Shown here: one piece after another, positions 17,177-26,981 of the stretch | Layout of the letters: each line of letters starts with the position of its first letter | Numbering within the stretch: the first letter of the stretch is position 1 | Assembly: GCA_049969475.1 (NCBI GenBank) | Contig: JBMFOU010000002.1 | Coordinates: forward strand, 1 to 64,000 | Source: UBA2030 sp049969475 | GTDB taxonomy: Bacteria; Bacteroidota; Bacteroidia; Bacteroidales; TTA-H9 | Reading direction: 5' to 3' | Length of the DNA: 64,000 nt | Made by a program: the position numbers and the translations under genes | The notes under the pieces: model-generated | What the model was told of the DNA's origin: nothing | The model's input: only the letters and a program-made list of their open reading frames with translations | Database searches by the model: none

Positions 17177-18541
17177 CTAGTTATTCTTAGAGCCTAACCA
17201 ATTATGCCTAAATTTACAGGACAGGTATTCAGGACTAATACGTATATATGTCTTCCCTATTCGTTCAGTAACCCATTTCTGAAGAGTCTTTTCTTTTTTC
17301 GATTCCAGGGCCCAATTCTGAATTTTATCGTAGTCATCTTTAAGGTTGGCTTTATGAGGACGGGAACGTTCTTTAAGAAACAGCAGTCGGTAGGCATCCT
17401 TCCCTTCGTCGGTTTTGAATGGCACCGGGCCCGAAATTTGCCCTATTTCCAGTTTATCAATCACATAATATACCTTGGCATCGAGCTGGTCGGGTTCAAA
17501 CCGGGTGGTCCCTGTATAGGGATTGATCATAAGCCCGCCATTCATTTTATTGGGATCGTCCGAAAATTTGGCCACTGCCTCTTCGAACGACATTTTCCCG
17601 TTTTTCACCAAACCTGCCACACTATCGAGGAACTGGGCGGAGCGCTGTAGTTCTTCAGGCGATATCTTTGGAGACATAAGAATATGCCTTGTGTTGATAT
17701 AATCGCCACGACGTTCTATCAACTGAATAATGTGAAATCCGGCTTTGGTTTGTACGATGTCGGAAATCTCTCCTTCTTTTAGTTTAAAGGCAACAGCCTC
17801 ATATTCAGGATAGAGTTCTCCACGCCCAAATAAGCCCACTTCACCTCCCTTAGCGGCTGAACCAGGATCCTCTGAGTAGAGAATAGCCAATGTAGCAAAA
17901 CTCTCCCCATCCAGAATTCGTTTGCGCAAGGCCCTTAGTTTTTCCTTCACCTCGATTTCGTCGGCCAGGCTGGTCTTTGGCTTTTTCACTATCTGGCCAA
18001 TTACAAACTCTGCATTCACCATAGGTATGCTGTCTTCGGGCATACTGCGGAAAAAAGATCGAACTTCCGATGGAGTCACCTTAATATCTTTGGTCAGGTT
18101 GTTTTGGACCATTTCTACGCGCATCTGATCGCGGATGATATCGCGAAACTCATCTTTTATTTGAGCCAAAGATTTCTTGAAATAATCTTCCAGCTTTTCT
18201 TTGCTCCCAATTTGCTGAATAAAGTAGCGGATTCTGCGGTCGAGCTCCGATTCCACCTGCTTGTCGGTAACTTCCACGCTATCAATATCTGCCTGATTAA
18301 GCAAAAGTTTATTGTATAAAGAGCTTTCGAGTATGGCGCACTTGGTCTCCTTTTCGCCTCCCCTGATATTTCCCTGGGCCCTATATTGAAGATACTGATT
18401 TTCAATATCCGAAAGGGTAATCATTTTGCTACCCACTACAGCTACCACCCCATCAATGACCTTGCTGTTATTCTGGGCAAGGGAGTAAGTTGCTATAGAA
18501 ATACAACCTAAAAAAAGAGCCAGTTCTTTGAGATTCTTCAT
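17177..18541 (-). CDS. SurA-like periplasmic peptidyl-prolyl isomerase
   Basis: A signal peptide (about residues 1-22, YSLAQ) is followed by a SurA N-terminal chaperone domain (about 25-170). Two parvulin-type rotamase domains come next (about 178-280 with GEISDIVQTKAGFHIIQLIE, and about 284-390 with TRHILMSPK). At 454 residues it has the domain order of SurA, which escorts outer membrane proteins. It sits in a three-gene foldase block, 8 bases downstream of a SurA_N-like lipoprotein. The stretch 17094-17176 before moxR holds no gene. Confidence 0.9.
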   Translation of the reverse strand: MKNLKELALFLGCISIATYSLAQNNSKVIDGVVAVVGSKMITLSDIENQYLQYRAQGNIRGGEKETKCAILESSLYNKLLLNQADIDSVEVTDKQVESELDRRIRYFIQQIGSKEKLEDYFKKSLAQIKDEFRDIIRDQMRVEMVQNNLTKDIKVTPSEVRSFFRSMPEDSIPMVNAEFVIGQIVKKPKTSLADEIEVKEKLRALRKRILDGESFATLAILYSEDPGSAAKGGEVGLFGRGELYPEYEAVAFKLKEGEISDIVQTKAGFHIIQLIERRGDYINTRHILMSPKISPEELQRSAQFLDSVAGLVKNGKMSFEEAVAKFSDDPNKMNGGLMINPYTGTTRFEPDQLDAKVYYVIDKLEIGQISGPVPFKTDEGKDAYRLLFLKERSRPHKANLKDDYDKIQNWALESKKEKTLQKWVTERIGKTYIRISPEYLSCKFRHNWLGSKNN

Positions 18542-18549
18542 GTTTTAAC

Positions 18550-19419
18550 CTAATTATAGATTTCGATATCTTTTTTTCGCAAGGCTTGTTCAAAAAGCTC
18601 CTTGCGCATCCGGTCGATAAGCTCTTGCTTGCGGGCGTTGAGAATAATGGAGCGAATATTTTGTATTTCAAGGCTCAAAGGAGAAGTGGCCTCACGCGTC
18701 AAGAAGCGATAGATGCGTATCATAAAACGCCATTGATCGTCGGTTAGTTCTATCAGACGATTATTTTTCAGAAAGAGCTCTTCATTGTAGGTGGTGATGG
18801 GGGCCAGCTTCTGAAGATCGCTGAAGGAATACCAGGAGTTAAGGCTAACCACATAAGCAGAAGTACGATGCAGGCAAAACTGCTCGAGCCGGTCGAAATC
18901 GATGATGGTATCGGCTTCAAGCATTTTACGGGCGGTCTGGGCTGCCCTCACACTATCTATGGGTAACCTGAAGTAGATCATTTTCACAATATTATCTCTG
19001 AGTTTGAAGACTTCTTTGTTTTTTTCGTAATAGTCTTCGATCTCCTGCATGCTCACTACAGTATCCAGTTTTTGCTGGATGAGCTTGGTTTCGTAAGTAT
19101 AAATAAGCAATGAATTGCGGTATTCTTCGATGAGTTTAGAAAAATCTTTTTCCGAGGCGTCGAGGTTTTTTTCGGCATAGCGCAACACCACCCTATTGCG
19201 GAGCCACATGTCGATATAGTTTTTCACCATAAGGATACTGTCAGCCGGGTCGGTTCCTTTGGGTACCAGGTTGCGAATATCGGAAAGGTAGAGGTACTCA
19301 TTTCCAGCCCGGGCCAGTACAGGCTCATCGGTTCGCAACTTACGACGCAGGTAATGACAGCTTGCGAGCAACAAAACCGAAAGAAATAAAACAACTAAAA
19401 CAACAGGTCTTTTATGCAT
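18550..19419 (-). CDS. Envelope lipoprotein related to SurA/PpiD chaperone domains, no rotamase domain
   Basis: The start giving MHKRPVVLVVLFLSVLLLASC is chosen because it yields a clean lipobox (LLASC, Cys at about residue 21); a longer frame start adds 25 residues before it. The mature part (289 residues in total) has the helical pattern of SurA/PpiD N-terminal domains, with VKNYIDMWLRNRVVLRYAEKN and a long charged helix. It lacks an identifiable parvulin core. It is likely a membrane-anchored chaperone, co-transcribed between two true PPIases. Function is inferred from fold pattern and neighbours. Confidence 0.75.
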   Translation of the reverse strand: MHKRPVVLVVLFLSVLLLASCHYLRRKLRTDEPVLARAGNEYLYLSDIRNLVPKGTDPADSILMVKNYIDMWLRNRVVLRYAEKNLDASEKDFSKLIEEYRNSLLIYTYETKLIQQKLDTVVSMQEIEDYYEKNKEVFKLRDNIVKMIYFRLPIDSVRAAQTARKMLEADTIIDFDRLEQFCLHRTSAYVVSLNSWYSFSDLQKLAPITTYNEELFLKNNRLIELTDDQWRFMIRIYRFLTREATSPLSLEIQNIRSIILNARKQELIDRMRKELFEQALRKKDIEIYN

Positions 19420-19508
19420 CCTCAAGGGGGTTAACTTAAGCAGATGTTCCCGTCCGCCCCACCGCCAGGGTGAAAAGCGAACGGGAATCTGCAAAGTGTT
19501 TCTCAGGT

Positions 19509-21539
19509 TTATTGATTTTTAATTTTCTCAAATACTTCATGATTGATTACTACCGGATATTTAGCCCTGAGTTCTTTAATCCATTCATTTTCCAAATAAT
19601 TCTGATACTCGGCGGTAACATGTCCCCGAACTTCATCGAGTTCCTTGGGCATAGGAGGCAACAAGCGATTAAGAATAATTACATTAAGCGTAATATGTCC
19701 ACTTTCATCCGTTTCGTCTTTACTATCGAAAGTCTGTGGTTGAGTAAGGGCATCCACACGCGGCTCCTCACCAGCTACCACCCGTTCCCGGGTGATATCC
19801 ACCAGCAAGGTAGAGTCCTTCTCCCATATTTTATCTTTGATGGTATTCAGCGTCATATCAGCAAAATTGACCCATTCCACCACCTGTTTGGCCAGTTGAC
19901 CGGCCAGATTCTTATCTTTGAGGTTACGGATGTTAACACGGGTAATCTCCTTACGATCCGGCCACATGTAATTGTTTTTCACAGTTTCATAGAAAGCCTG
20001 CAGCCCTGTAGTGTCTTGTATGGCTTTGTCCCACACTTTTTTCTGCGTTATTTCGAAAAGAAGAATACCATCGTGATACTCCTTCATCAGCATTCCAAAA
20101 TCGGGGTATTTGATTTCAAGGCGGCTGTCCTCGTAGGCCGTAATCACCTCATTCACATATTCTTTATATTTATCATTCAAAAACATGCCAAGGTCGGCCT
20201 TTTGAACTTTCTTTTGGTTTGCGGCCAGCCATTGGGCAAAATCGTTCAGGGTATATTTCTTTCTGGCCAGGGTGAAAAGCTCCTTTTTGAGTTTTTTAGA
20301 AGAGGGAACTATCCATTTGGCATGGAAAATATTGGTATCCACCAGGGGTTTGAGGTCTTCAAGCGCTTTAAGGTTTTCGCTGAAACCATACTCCTTTTTG
20401 AGCCTGTCAATGAGGCGGGATTTAGTGAGACTATAGCGTGAGTCTTTCTCAATGCGCTGACGGATATCTTGCTCAACTTCAGCAAAGCTGCCTACAGGTT
20501 TATGATCCAGCATTTTGATGATATGCCAGCCGTAGGAAGTGAGAACGGGTTTGGAAACATCGCCTGGTTTCATGCCGTAAACCACCTCCATAAACTCAGG
20601 CACCAGACGGTTGCAGGTAAACCAGGGAAGCACGCCGTCGCGGGCTGCCGAGCCTTTATCGTCAGAAAGTTCTTTCACCAGTTTAGTAAAATCTTCTCCA
20701 TTTACATAACGCTGGTAGGCGGAATCGGCGCGCATTCTTATGCGTGCACTATCTTGGGCTGTAGCGTGGGCGGGTATTTGGAAAAAAATATGGGCTACCT
20801 GGGCACGCCCCAAAGCTGGTCGCTTTTCGAATACCTTTATGATGTGATATCCATAATTGGTTCTTATAATATCGGATACCTGACCTTTAGGGGTTTTGTA
20901 AGCTGCATTTTCGAAAGGATAAATCATGTTGAAGACGGTGAAATAGCCCAGATCCCCCTTATTCCCTTTGAGGAATGGGCGCTGGGATGTGGCCTCGCGG
21001 TCGCGGGCTGAAGGGTCTTCAGAAAGCTCAAGGGCCAACTTTCCAAAATCCTCACCATTACGAGCCCGCTCCAGGGCCGCCTGAATCTTCTTATAGGCAG
21101 CCAGGGTATCGGCCGGAGAGGCCATAGGATCGACCCTGACAAGAATATGGCTGGCCCTCAGGTCATACTGCATGCGTTCCCATGCTTCTTTGACAAGGGC
21201 CTCTAATGTCTCATTATCAATAAAATAAGTACCCGTGAGCTGTTTACGATATCCAGCCAACTCCTCCTTGAGGCTTTTCAGGGTATCAAGACCTTCTCTT
21301 TCTGCATCCCTGACCTTCAGTTTGAAATTAATAAACAGATCCAGGTATTCATCCATCGATTTACGGTCGGCGACTTCGGTCTGTACATTGTTTTTATTGT
21401 AAATGTTCAGAAACTCGCCAACTGTCACCTTTTGACCATCAATGATCATAAGTACTTCATCGTTGCCCACGTTCTGAGCCTCAAGCGGCAGAAAAGGCAA
21501 CAAAAGAAGGGCCCATACAAAAACAAAGGATTTCCTCAT
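19509..21539 (-). CDS. Large periplasmic peptidyl-prolyl isomerase with two parvulin domains
   Basis: A signal peptide (about residues 1-21, LEAQ) precedes a SurA/PpiD-like N-terminal domain. Two parvulin domains follow: about 120-232, starting LRASHILVRVDP and ending NYGYHIIKVFEKRP, and about 236-345, with VAHIFFQIP and SYGWHIIKMLDHKP. A long C-terminal chaperone-like half (about 350-676) follows. The family folds or escorts exported proteins. It is 676 residues long and lies 39 bases after guaB, first of the three foldase genes. Confidence 0.9.
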   Translation of the reverse strand: MRKSFVFVWALLLLPFLPLEAQNVGNDEVLMIIDGQKVTVGEFLNIYNKNNVQTEVADRKSMDEYLDLFINFKLKVRDAEREGLDTLKSLKEELAGYRKQLTGTYFIDNETLEALVKEAWERMQYDLRASHILVRVDPMASPADTLAAYKKIQAALERARNGEDFGKLALELSEDPSARDREATSQRPFLKGNKGDLGYFTVFNMIYPFENAAYKTPKGQVSDIIRTNYGYHIIKVFEKRPALGRAQVAHIFFQIPAHATAQDSARIRMRADSAYQRYVNGEDFTKLVKELSDDKGSAARDGVLPWFTCNRLVPEFMEVVYGMKPGDVSKPVLTSYGWHIIKMLDHKPVGSFAEVEQDIRQRIEKDSRYSLTKSRLIDRLKKEYGFSENLKALEDLKPLVDTNIFHAKWIVPSSKKLKKELFTLARKKYTLNDFAQWLAANQKKVQKADLGMFLNDKYKEYVNEVITAYEDSRLEIKYPDFGMLMKEYHDGILLFEITQKKVWDKAIQDTTGLQAFYETVKNNYMWPDRKEITRVNIRNLKDKNLAGQLAKQVVEWVNFADMTLNTIKDKIWEKDSTLLVDITRERVVAGEEPRVDALTQPQTFDSKDETDESGHITLNVIILNRLLPPMPKELDEVRGHVTAEYQNYLENEWIKELRAKYPVVINHEVFEKIKNQ

Positions 21540-21578
21540 ATATTCAGTGATTTTGGTTTGGATAATTTCTTGAAAAGG

Positions 21579-23045
21579 TTAACGGCTATAGTTAGGGGCT
21601 TCGCTGGTGATGGTTATGTCGTGGGGATGACTTTCCACAACGCCGGCCTGGGTGATGCGCATGAAGGTAGCTTTACGCAATTCGGCTATCGTGCGCGATC
21701 CGGTATATCCCATTCCGGCCCTGAGTCCACCTATCATTTGGGTAACAACTTCATTGAGCGACCCCTTATAGGGTACACGGCCCACAATGCCTTCAGGCAC
21801 CAGTTTCTTGATATCGTCTTCCATGTCCTGGAAATAACGATCTTTAGAACCCTGTTGCATAGCCTCCAGTGAGCCCATACCCCTGTATGTTTTGTATTTG
21901 CGGCCTTCGTATATTACGGCTTCTCCCGGCGATTCATCCACACCAGCGAAAAGCGATCCGGCCATAATAGTAGAAGCACCGGCTGCCAGCGCTTTTACAA
22001 TGTCGCCTGTGTAACGAATTCCTCCATCCGCAATGATGGGAATGTTCGATTCGTGGAGGGCTTCATGTACATCCATTATAGCTGTAAGCTGTGGTACTCC
22101 TATGCCGGCCACTACACGTGTGGTGCAAATAGAGCCCGGGCCGATACCCACCTTGATGGCGTCAACTTCAAGGGCTGCGAGGTCGAGGGCTGCCGCGGCT
22201 GTGGCAATATTGCCCACCACCAGGTCAACACCAGGAAATTCCTGCCTTACTCTTCGGGCCATATCCATCACTCCCCTCGAATGTCCATGAGCCGTATCTA
22301 TGACGATAGCATCCACATCTTCCTTAAGCAGAGCCTCTATCCGTTTCAATGTATCCGATGTTACACCCACAGCTGCAGCTACCCGCAAACGCCCCTTGGC
22401 ATCTTTGCAGGCATTCGGCATCGACTTAAGTTTAATAATATCCTTGTAAGTAATCAGCCCGATAAGCTTGCCATGCGGGTCCACCACAGGCAGCTTTTCG
22501 ATTTTGTGTTCCTGAAGTATTTCAGCAGCTTTTTCGAAATCGGTAAACTCGGTGGTAGTGATTACGTTGCGGGTCATCACCTCCGATACCAGACGATTCA
22601 TGTTGCGTTCGAAACGCAGGTCGCGGTTGGTAAGGATGCCTACTAATTTCTGTTGGTCGTCAACCACAGGAATACCTCCGATTTTATGCTCACGCATCAG
22701 GTGAATGGCTTCTCCTACACGGGCCTTCACATTTACGGTTACCGGCTGCAAAATCATTCCAGCTTCAGCTCTTTTTACCTTCCGCACTTCGAGGGCCTGA
22801 CGCTCGATGCTCATATTTTTATGCAATACGCCAATACCCCCTTCCCTGGCTATGGCTATGGCCATAGTGGATTCAGTAACTGTATCCATGGCAGCCGTTA
22901 CAATAGGAATTTTCACCGGAATGTTGCGACTGAACCAGGAGGAGATATCTACCTCGCGGGGCATCACTTCAGAGTATGCAGGCACCAGTAATACATCGTC
23001 GTAGGTAAGCCCTTCCCTGAGTCCTGATGATTTGGGTTGACTCAT
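21579..23045 (-). CDS. guaB: IMP dehydrogenase
   Basis: GuaB oxidises IMP to XMP with NAD, the committed step of GMP synthesis. The 488-residue protein has the TIM barrel split by two CBS domains (about residues 95-210, with KIGGIPVVDDQQKLVGILTNRD and KIEKLPVVDPHGKLIGLITYKD). It also has the catalytic loop GIGPGSICTTRVVAGIG (active-site Cys at about 305), the flap region YRGMGSLEAMQQGSKDRYFQ and a C-terminal GRVPYKGS. It appears to lead a long minus-strand unit ending at 13557. Confidence 0.97.
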   Translation of the reverse strand: MSQPKSSGLREGLTYDDVLLVPAYSEVMPREVDISSWFSRNIPVKIPIVTAAMDTVTESTMAIAIAREGGIGVLHKNMSIERQALEVRKVKRAEAGMILQPVTVNVKARVGEAIHLMREHKIGGIPVVDDQQKLVGILTNRDLRFERNMNRLVSEVMTRNVITTTEFTDFEKAAEILQEHKIEKLPVVDPHGKLIGLITYKDIIKLKSMPNACKDAKGRLRVAAAVGVTSDTLKRIEALLKEDVDAIVIDTAHGHSRGVMDMARRVRQEFPGVDLVVGNIATAAAALDLAALEVDAIKVGIGPGSICTTRVVAGIGVPQLTAIMDVHEALHESNIPIIADGGIRYTGDIVKALAAGASTIMAGSLFAGVDESPGEAVIYEGRKYKTYRGMGSLEAMQQGSKDRYFQDMEDDIKKLVPEGIVGRVPYKGSLNEVVTQMIGGLRAGMGYTGSRTIAELRKATFMRITQAGVVESHPHDITITSEAPNYSR

Positions 23046-23065
23046 AACGTGGATATTTGGGATTG

Positions 23066-23073
23066 CAAATGTA
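23066..23073 (-). promoter_or_regulatory. Candidate promoter -7 element for guaB
   Basis: The reverse strand reads TACATTTG, an exact TAnnTTTG match, 20 bases before the guaB ATG. No TTTG box is visible at the usual spacing; the region lies in a 52-base gap after the upstream gene. Confidence 0.5.
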
Positions 23074-23097
23074 TAAAAATTAGCCTAATGGGGTGGT

Positions 23098-25092
23098 TTA
23101 GTCAATCAGGGCAACAGCCCCACGCTGGTCGATGTAGCGGCCCTTGTTGGTTAACACTCTGAGATAATAAACATAAACCCCTGAAGGCGCCCGTTTACCT
23201 TTCACCGTTCCGTCCCAACCCTCATCGGGAGAAGTTGTTTCAAAAATTTTCTGTCCGAAGCGATTGTAAATGGCGAAGTAATATTCCGTGGGATCGAAAG
23301 AGATGAGTCGGGGTTTGAACACATTGTTAATTTCACGCCAGGGGGTAAAGGCATTAGCAATAGCCATGCTGAACTTAGCCAAAACCTGAACCGTATTTGA
23401 GACTGCTTCCTCTTTAAAACCGTATTGATTTCCAACAGATTCCAGTGCTTTTACAAAGTATGAGGCATCCGTGGCATAATCCATCTGATCATCGGTCCAA
23501 GTGGTGGCCAGACCTACATCGGCAGCCAGGGAGGTATCCTGTTCAGTTATTTTGTACACTTGGTAAGTATCCACCCCTGCATCCCAACCTTCGTATGGGG
23601 TCCATTCGAGAGTGGTGCCCGTGGGGTTGCTCAGCAATAGGTTGTTTGCCACGTTGGAAACCACCGCTGTATTTCCGCAACTGTCAATGATGGCAAGTTT
23701 ATAAAAATACTGCCGCTTGTGAACGTTCACTGCGGTATCGGTATAAGGAAGCATCACATGGTTAGCATCGAAGACATCCAAAAGGTCGAAATTACCATTA
23801 GAAGGATTACTTCGATAAAGGCGGTATTCGGTTACAGGCGCCATAGTGTCGGCGTATGTCTGCAAGGCAATATATTGGTTTTGCAACACTGTGACATTGC
23901 GGATGTAAGCAAAGGCAGGCAAGGGAGGCTTACGTACGCTCAGCGACTGCTGGTTAGATGAAGAAGTAATGGTATCTCCTTCGTTGTATGCCTGAATCCG
24001 AAAAGAATAGCTCACACCGTTCAAAGGCTGATTGAAAATATATTGAAGGGTTTGAGGGCCGGTAGTGGCCAGCACGTACTCTAAATCGGCCGATTCGCGT
24101 ACCAACACGCGATAGCCTTTCAACCCTGCCGTCATATTGGAATAGGGCGACCAGTTGAGTGTAATCTTGTCGCCGCACACATCAAAAGTAGGCTCTTGCA
24201 AATAAATCGTTTGCTGGGCCTGGGGGATGCCCATATCGGCACTAGCATTTCCGCAACGATCGAAAGCCGCTACGCAATACCTATAACTATAAAGCTGAGG
24301 CAGGGCCGATGTATCAACATAAAATCTCTGACTGGCTCCATCCAGTAAAACCAAAGTATCCCATATACCTGCATTTTGTCGGTAGATAACATAACCTGCC
24401 ACATCGGGGGCCGGGCTGGGCTTCCATCCAATAACCACCTTGCCATCGACCACCGACACACTGTCGAGTTGGGGCGTAGGTGGCTGTTCTATATCGCGAT
24501 CCACCTTAATGGAGGCCGACTGGGAAATACAGCTCTGATCCCCCATCTCAATACGATAATAATTATCGCTGCAGGGAAGAACCTTATGTGAGAAATTGGT
24601 TTCACTCACAGAGTCCAGCAAAATCCACTGATTACCGGATTTTTGCCAGTAAACTCTGTAAAAGCCATAATTACTGGCCGGCAAATGAGGCATTAACTCA
24701 TTCCATTTTAGTTGCACATAGGTCTGGTTAACCAGCTGCCCCTCAACCAAAAGAGCTGCAATGGTATCGGATAGCGCAGTAGCTTGCGAAATCGCAATGG
24801 TTTTCACATAATAAAATGCATTTTGCAAATGGGCATTGGCTCCTGCATGCGTGTATTGATTCTGCGCTATATCAGTTATTTCGGCAATTTTGTTGAAAGG
24901 CAAAGCCCGGTTTACGGAATACCAAACTTCATAACGGGCAAAATCGAAGGTAGAGTATTTGGGACGCCAGGTAAGGGTCACATCGCCATTGGTCTCCACA
25001 GAGGTACAAACCAGGTCCACCGGGAGAAGCTGAGCATTGGCCAGGTTTAGAAGAAGACAAAAAACTATAATCAGGGGAAAAGCCTTATTCAT
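23098..25092 (-). CDS. Secreted fibronectin type III-rich protein with T9SS type B (gliding-type) C-terminal domain
   Basis: A signal peptide (about residues 1-20, ANAQ) is followed by about six fibronectin type III-like modules of about 90 residues. Each shows a late VTLTWRPK, VVIGWKPSP or ITLNWSPY strand and a YRYCV/FYKLA strand. The last 85 residues (about 580-664) match the gliding motility-associated C-terminal domain, with AFTPWREINNVFKP, YNRFGQKIFE, DEGWDGTVKGKRAPSGVYVYYL and a short terminal tail. Such proteins are exported and surface-attached by the type IX system; adhesion is a common role but is not shown here. No catalytic domain is seen. Confidence 0.9.
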   Translation of the reverse strand: MNKAFPLIIVFCLLLNLANAQLLPVDLVCTSVETNGDVTLTWRPKYSTFDFARYEVWYSVNRALPFNKIAEITDIAQNQYTHAGANAHLQNAFYYVKTIAISQATALSDTIAALLVEGQLVNQTYVQLKWNELMPHLPASNYGFYRVYWQKSGNQWILLDSVSETNFSHKVLPCSDNYYRIEMGDQSCISQSASIKVDRDIEQPPTPQLDSVSVVDGKVVIGWKPSPAPDVAGYVIYRQNAGIWDTLVLLDGASQRFYVDTSALPQLYSYRYCVAAFDRCGNASADMGIPQAQQTIYLQEPTFDVCGDKITLNWSPYSNMTAGLKGYRVLVRESADLEYVLATTGPQTLQYIFNQPLNGVSYSFRIQAYNEGDTITSSSNQQSLSVRKPPLPAFAYIRNVTVLQNQYIALQTYADTMAPVTEYRLYRSNPSNGNFDLLDVFDANHVMLPYTDTAVNVHKRQYFYKLAIIDSCGNTAVVSNVANNLLLSNPTGTTLEWTPYEGWDAGVDTYQVYKITEQDTSLAADVGLATTWTDDQMDYATDASYFVKALESVGNQYGFKEEAVSNTVQVLAKFSMAIANAFTPWREINNVFKPRLISFDPTEYYFAIYNRFGQKIFETTSPDEGWDGTVKGKRAPSGVYVYYLRVLTNKGRYIDQRGAVALID

Positions 25093-25153
25093 AGTGATTA
25101 AGAAACGCCGGGAGCTTTAAAAAATTTCACTAATTCAGGACTATAAGCGATAG

Positions 25154-25184
25154 CAAAATTACGTTTTTGGCTGCATCACTCAAA
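25154..25184 (-). promoter_or_regulatory. Promoter for the type B T9SS cargo gene
   Basis: On the reverse strand TTTG (25181-25184), 19 bases of spacer and TAATTTTG (25154-25161) match the full Bacteroidota -33/-7 pattern. The -7 box is 61 bases from the ATG at 25092. Confidence 0.65.
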
Positions 25185-25278
25185 ACAAGCGAGTTCCGAG
25201 GCAGTTTAACGTTTCAGCAACTCATCAGACCCTATGCACGAAATACTCAAATGCCGCGGGCTCCTGAAAGCAAATCTC

Positions 25279-25286
25279 TAACTTTG
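25279..25286 (+). promoter_or_regulatory. Candidate promoter -7 element for rpe
   Basis: TAACTTTG matches TAnnTTTG exactly and lies 22 bases before the rpe ATG at 25309. It is divergent from the T9SS cargo promoter about 95 bases away. Confidence 0.5.
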
Positions 25287-25308
25287 CGAAGAAAAAAACA
25301 TTGCAGGC

Positions 25309-25959
25309 ATGCCTCTAATAGCCCCCTCCATTCTAACCACCGATTTTACCCGCCTGGGCGAAACGATTGAACTTCTCAATCAAAGCGAAGCCGACTGGAT
25401 TCATCTAGACATTATGGACGGCCGCTTTGTGCCCAATATAACTTTCGGATTTCCGGTCATACGTTCAATACGACCCAAAACTCGGAAGCCCCTCGATGTA
25501 CATCTGATGATTGTGGAACCTGAAAAATACCTGGAAGCTTTTCGCGATGCAGGGGCCGACCTTCTCAGCGTTCATGCAGAAGCCTGTGTACATTTGCATC
25601 GTACCATTTATGCCATCAAGCAGCTTGGTATGCAGGCCGGGGTGGTACTCAACCCACACAGCCCCCTGGCGCTCATTGAAAATGTCCTCAACGATGTGGA
25701 CTTCGTTTTGCTCATGTCGGTCAATCCGGGCTTTGGAGGCCAACGGTTTATTGCCCATACCTTCCAGAAGATCAAAAAATTAAAACTGATGTTACAGGAA
25801 GCCGGGAGCCAGGCGCTTATTGAAATTGACGGAGGAGTAAACTTTGATAATGCTGGCCCCCTCATCGAAGCCGGAGCTGATGTACTGGTGGCCGGAAATA
25901 CCATCTTTGCACACGATGCCCCCATCGAAGCCATCCGAATGCTGAAATCAATTCCTTAA
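25309..25959 (+). CDS. rpe: Ribulose-phosphate 3-epimerase
   Basis: Rpe interconverts ribulose 5-phosphate and xylulose 5-phosphate in the pentose phosphate pathway. The 216-residue TIM-barrel protein opens with APSILTTDFTRLGE and shows WIHLDIMDGRFVPNITFG (metal His/Asp), LDVHLMIVEPEKY, VLLMSVNPGFGGQ and the phosphate-binding IDGGVNFDNA and ADVLVAGNTIF. Length and motifs are fully normal. The next gene begins 8 bases later. Confidence 0.97.
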   Translation: MPLIAPSILTTDFTRLGETIELLNQSEADWIHLDIMDGRFVPNITFGFPVIRSIRPKTRKPLDVHLMIVEPEKYLEAFRDAGADLLSVHAEACVHLHRTIYAIKQLGMQAGVVLNPHSPLALIENVLNDVDFVLLMSVNPGFGGQRFIAHTFQKIKKLKLMLQEAGSQALIEIDGGVNFDNAGPLIEAGADVLVAGNTIFAHDAPIEAIRMLKSIP

Positions 25960-25967
25960 TCCATCTT

Positions 25968-26981
25968 ATGCTGAGGCTCTTGCTTTTAACGGTTTTTGTG
26001 GTTGTTTTGCTTCAGCTGCCGGCCCAGGACCAAGGCTTCTATGTGATGTTTTACAATACGGAAAATCTCTTCGATACTGAAGACGACCCGCTGAAAGCCG
26101 ATGAAGGTTTCACACCCGAAGGGGTTTATCACTGGAACAAAAGCCGATTGTACCGAAAGCTAAATAATCTGGCAAGGGTAATTGTTGCGGCAGGGGAATG
26201 GGAGATGCCGGGATTGGTGGGCCTGTGTGAAGTAGAGAATGACCGGGTACTCCATATGCTGCTAAACTATACGCCACTTAAAAGTACAGGCTACCAGTTC
26301 ATTCACCACGAATCAGCCGACCCCCGGGGCATTGATGTAGTCTTGCTTTACCTTCCCAAACTGTTTAAAGTCATTCAGCATAGGGCAGTGCCGATTAGGG
26401 ACTCTTTAGGCATTCCTTTAAATACCAGAGATATATTATTTGTAAGTGGAATTCTTCCTACAGGGGATACCCTGCATGTTTTTATCAATCACTGGCCATC
26501 GAAATACGGTGGGGTAGCTGGCAGTATGCCCCGACGCTTCGCCGCAGCGCGCACCCTGCGGCATCTTACCGATTCTTTGCAGAAATCCAACACTTTAAAC
26601 ATTCTCATTATGGGCGACCTCAACGATAATCCCTTTGACCTCTCGGTAAAGGAAGTATTGGGTGCCTGCCCCGATACCACTTCTCACTGCCCATCAGGCC
26701 TGATCGACCAAATGGCGCCCCTTATGAAAAGACAAAACTTAGGTACGCACAAATATCAGGGGCAATGGGATATTATTGATCATATTATCGTCTCCCACGC
26801 CATGGCTACATGCCGAAGCCAGGTATGCTTAAAACAAGCCGAAATCTTTGTTCCCGATTTTTTACTGGTGGCTGATGAGGCTTATACGGGGCGAAAGGTC
26901 TACCGCACATACAATGGCATGCGCTACGAAGGGGGCTTTGCCGACCACCTTCCTGTAAGAGCCAGGATAAGTTTTAAATGA
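25968..26981 (+). CDS. Secreted endonuclease/exonuclease/phosphatase-family protein (intact)
   Basis: A signal peptide (about residues 1-19, LPAQ) is followed by an EEP fold. FYNTENLFDTEDD is the first metal-binding motif, VGLCEVEN the catalytic Glu, FINHWPSKYGG the His, MGDLNDNP the Asp/Asn, and FADHLPVRARISF the C-terminal Asp-His. At 337 residues it is complete. It belongs to the Bacteroidota branch annotated as extracellular nuclease or phosphatase; the substrate is not known. It is a distant paralogue of the broken EEP gene at 12688. Confidence 0.88.
   Translation: MLRLLLLTVFVVVLLQLPAQDQGFYVMFYNTENLFDTEDDPLKADEGFTPEGVYHWNKSRLYRKLNNLARVIVAAGEWEMPGLVGLCEVENDRVLHMLLNYTPLKSTGYQFIHHESADPRGIDVVLLYLPKLFKVIQHRAVPIRDSLGIPLNTRDILFVSGILPTGDTLHVFINHWPSKYGGVAGSMPRRFAAARTLRHLTDSLQKSNTLNILIMGDLNDNPFDLSVKEVLGACPDTTSHCPSGLIDQMAPLMKRQNLGTHKYQGQWDIIDHIIVSHAMATCRSQVCLKQAEIFVPDFLLVADEAYTGRKVYRTYNGMRYEGGFADHLPVRARISFK

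Noticed and set aside
19470..20441. 323-codon open frame opposite the large PPIase gene
   Set aside because: Its sequence is the antisense image of a gene with clear parvulin domains; no domain or promoter of its own is seen.
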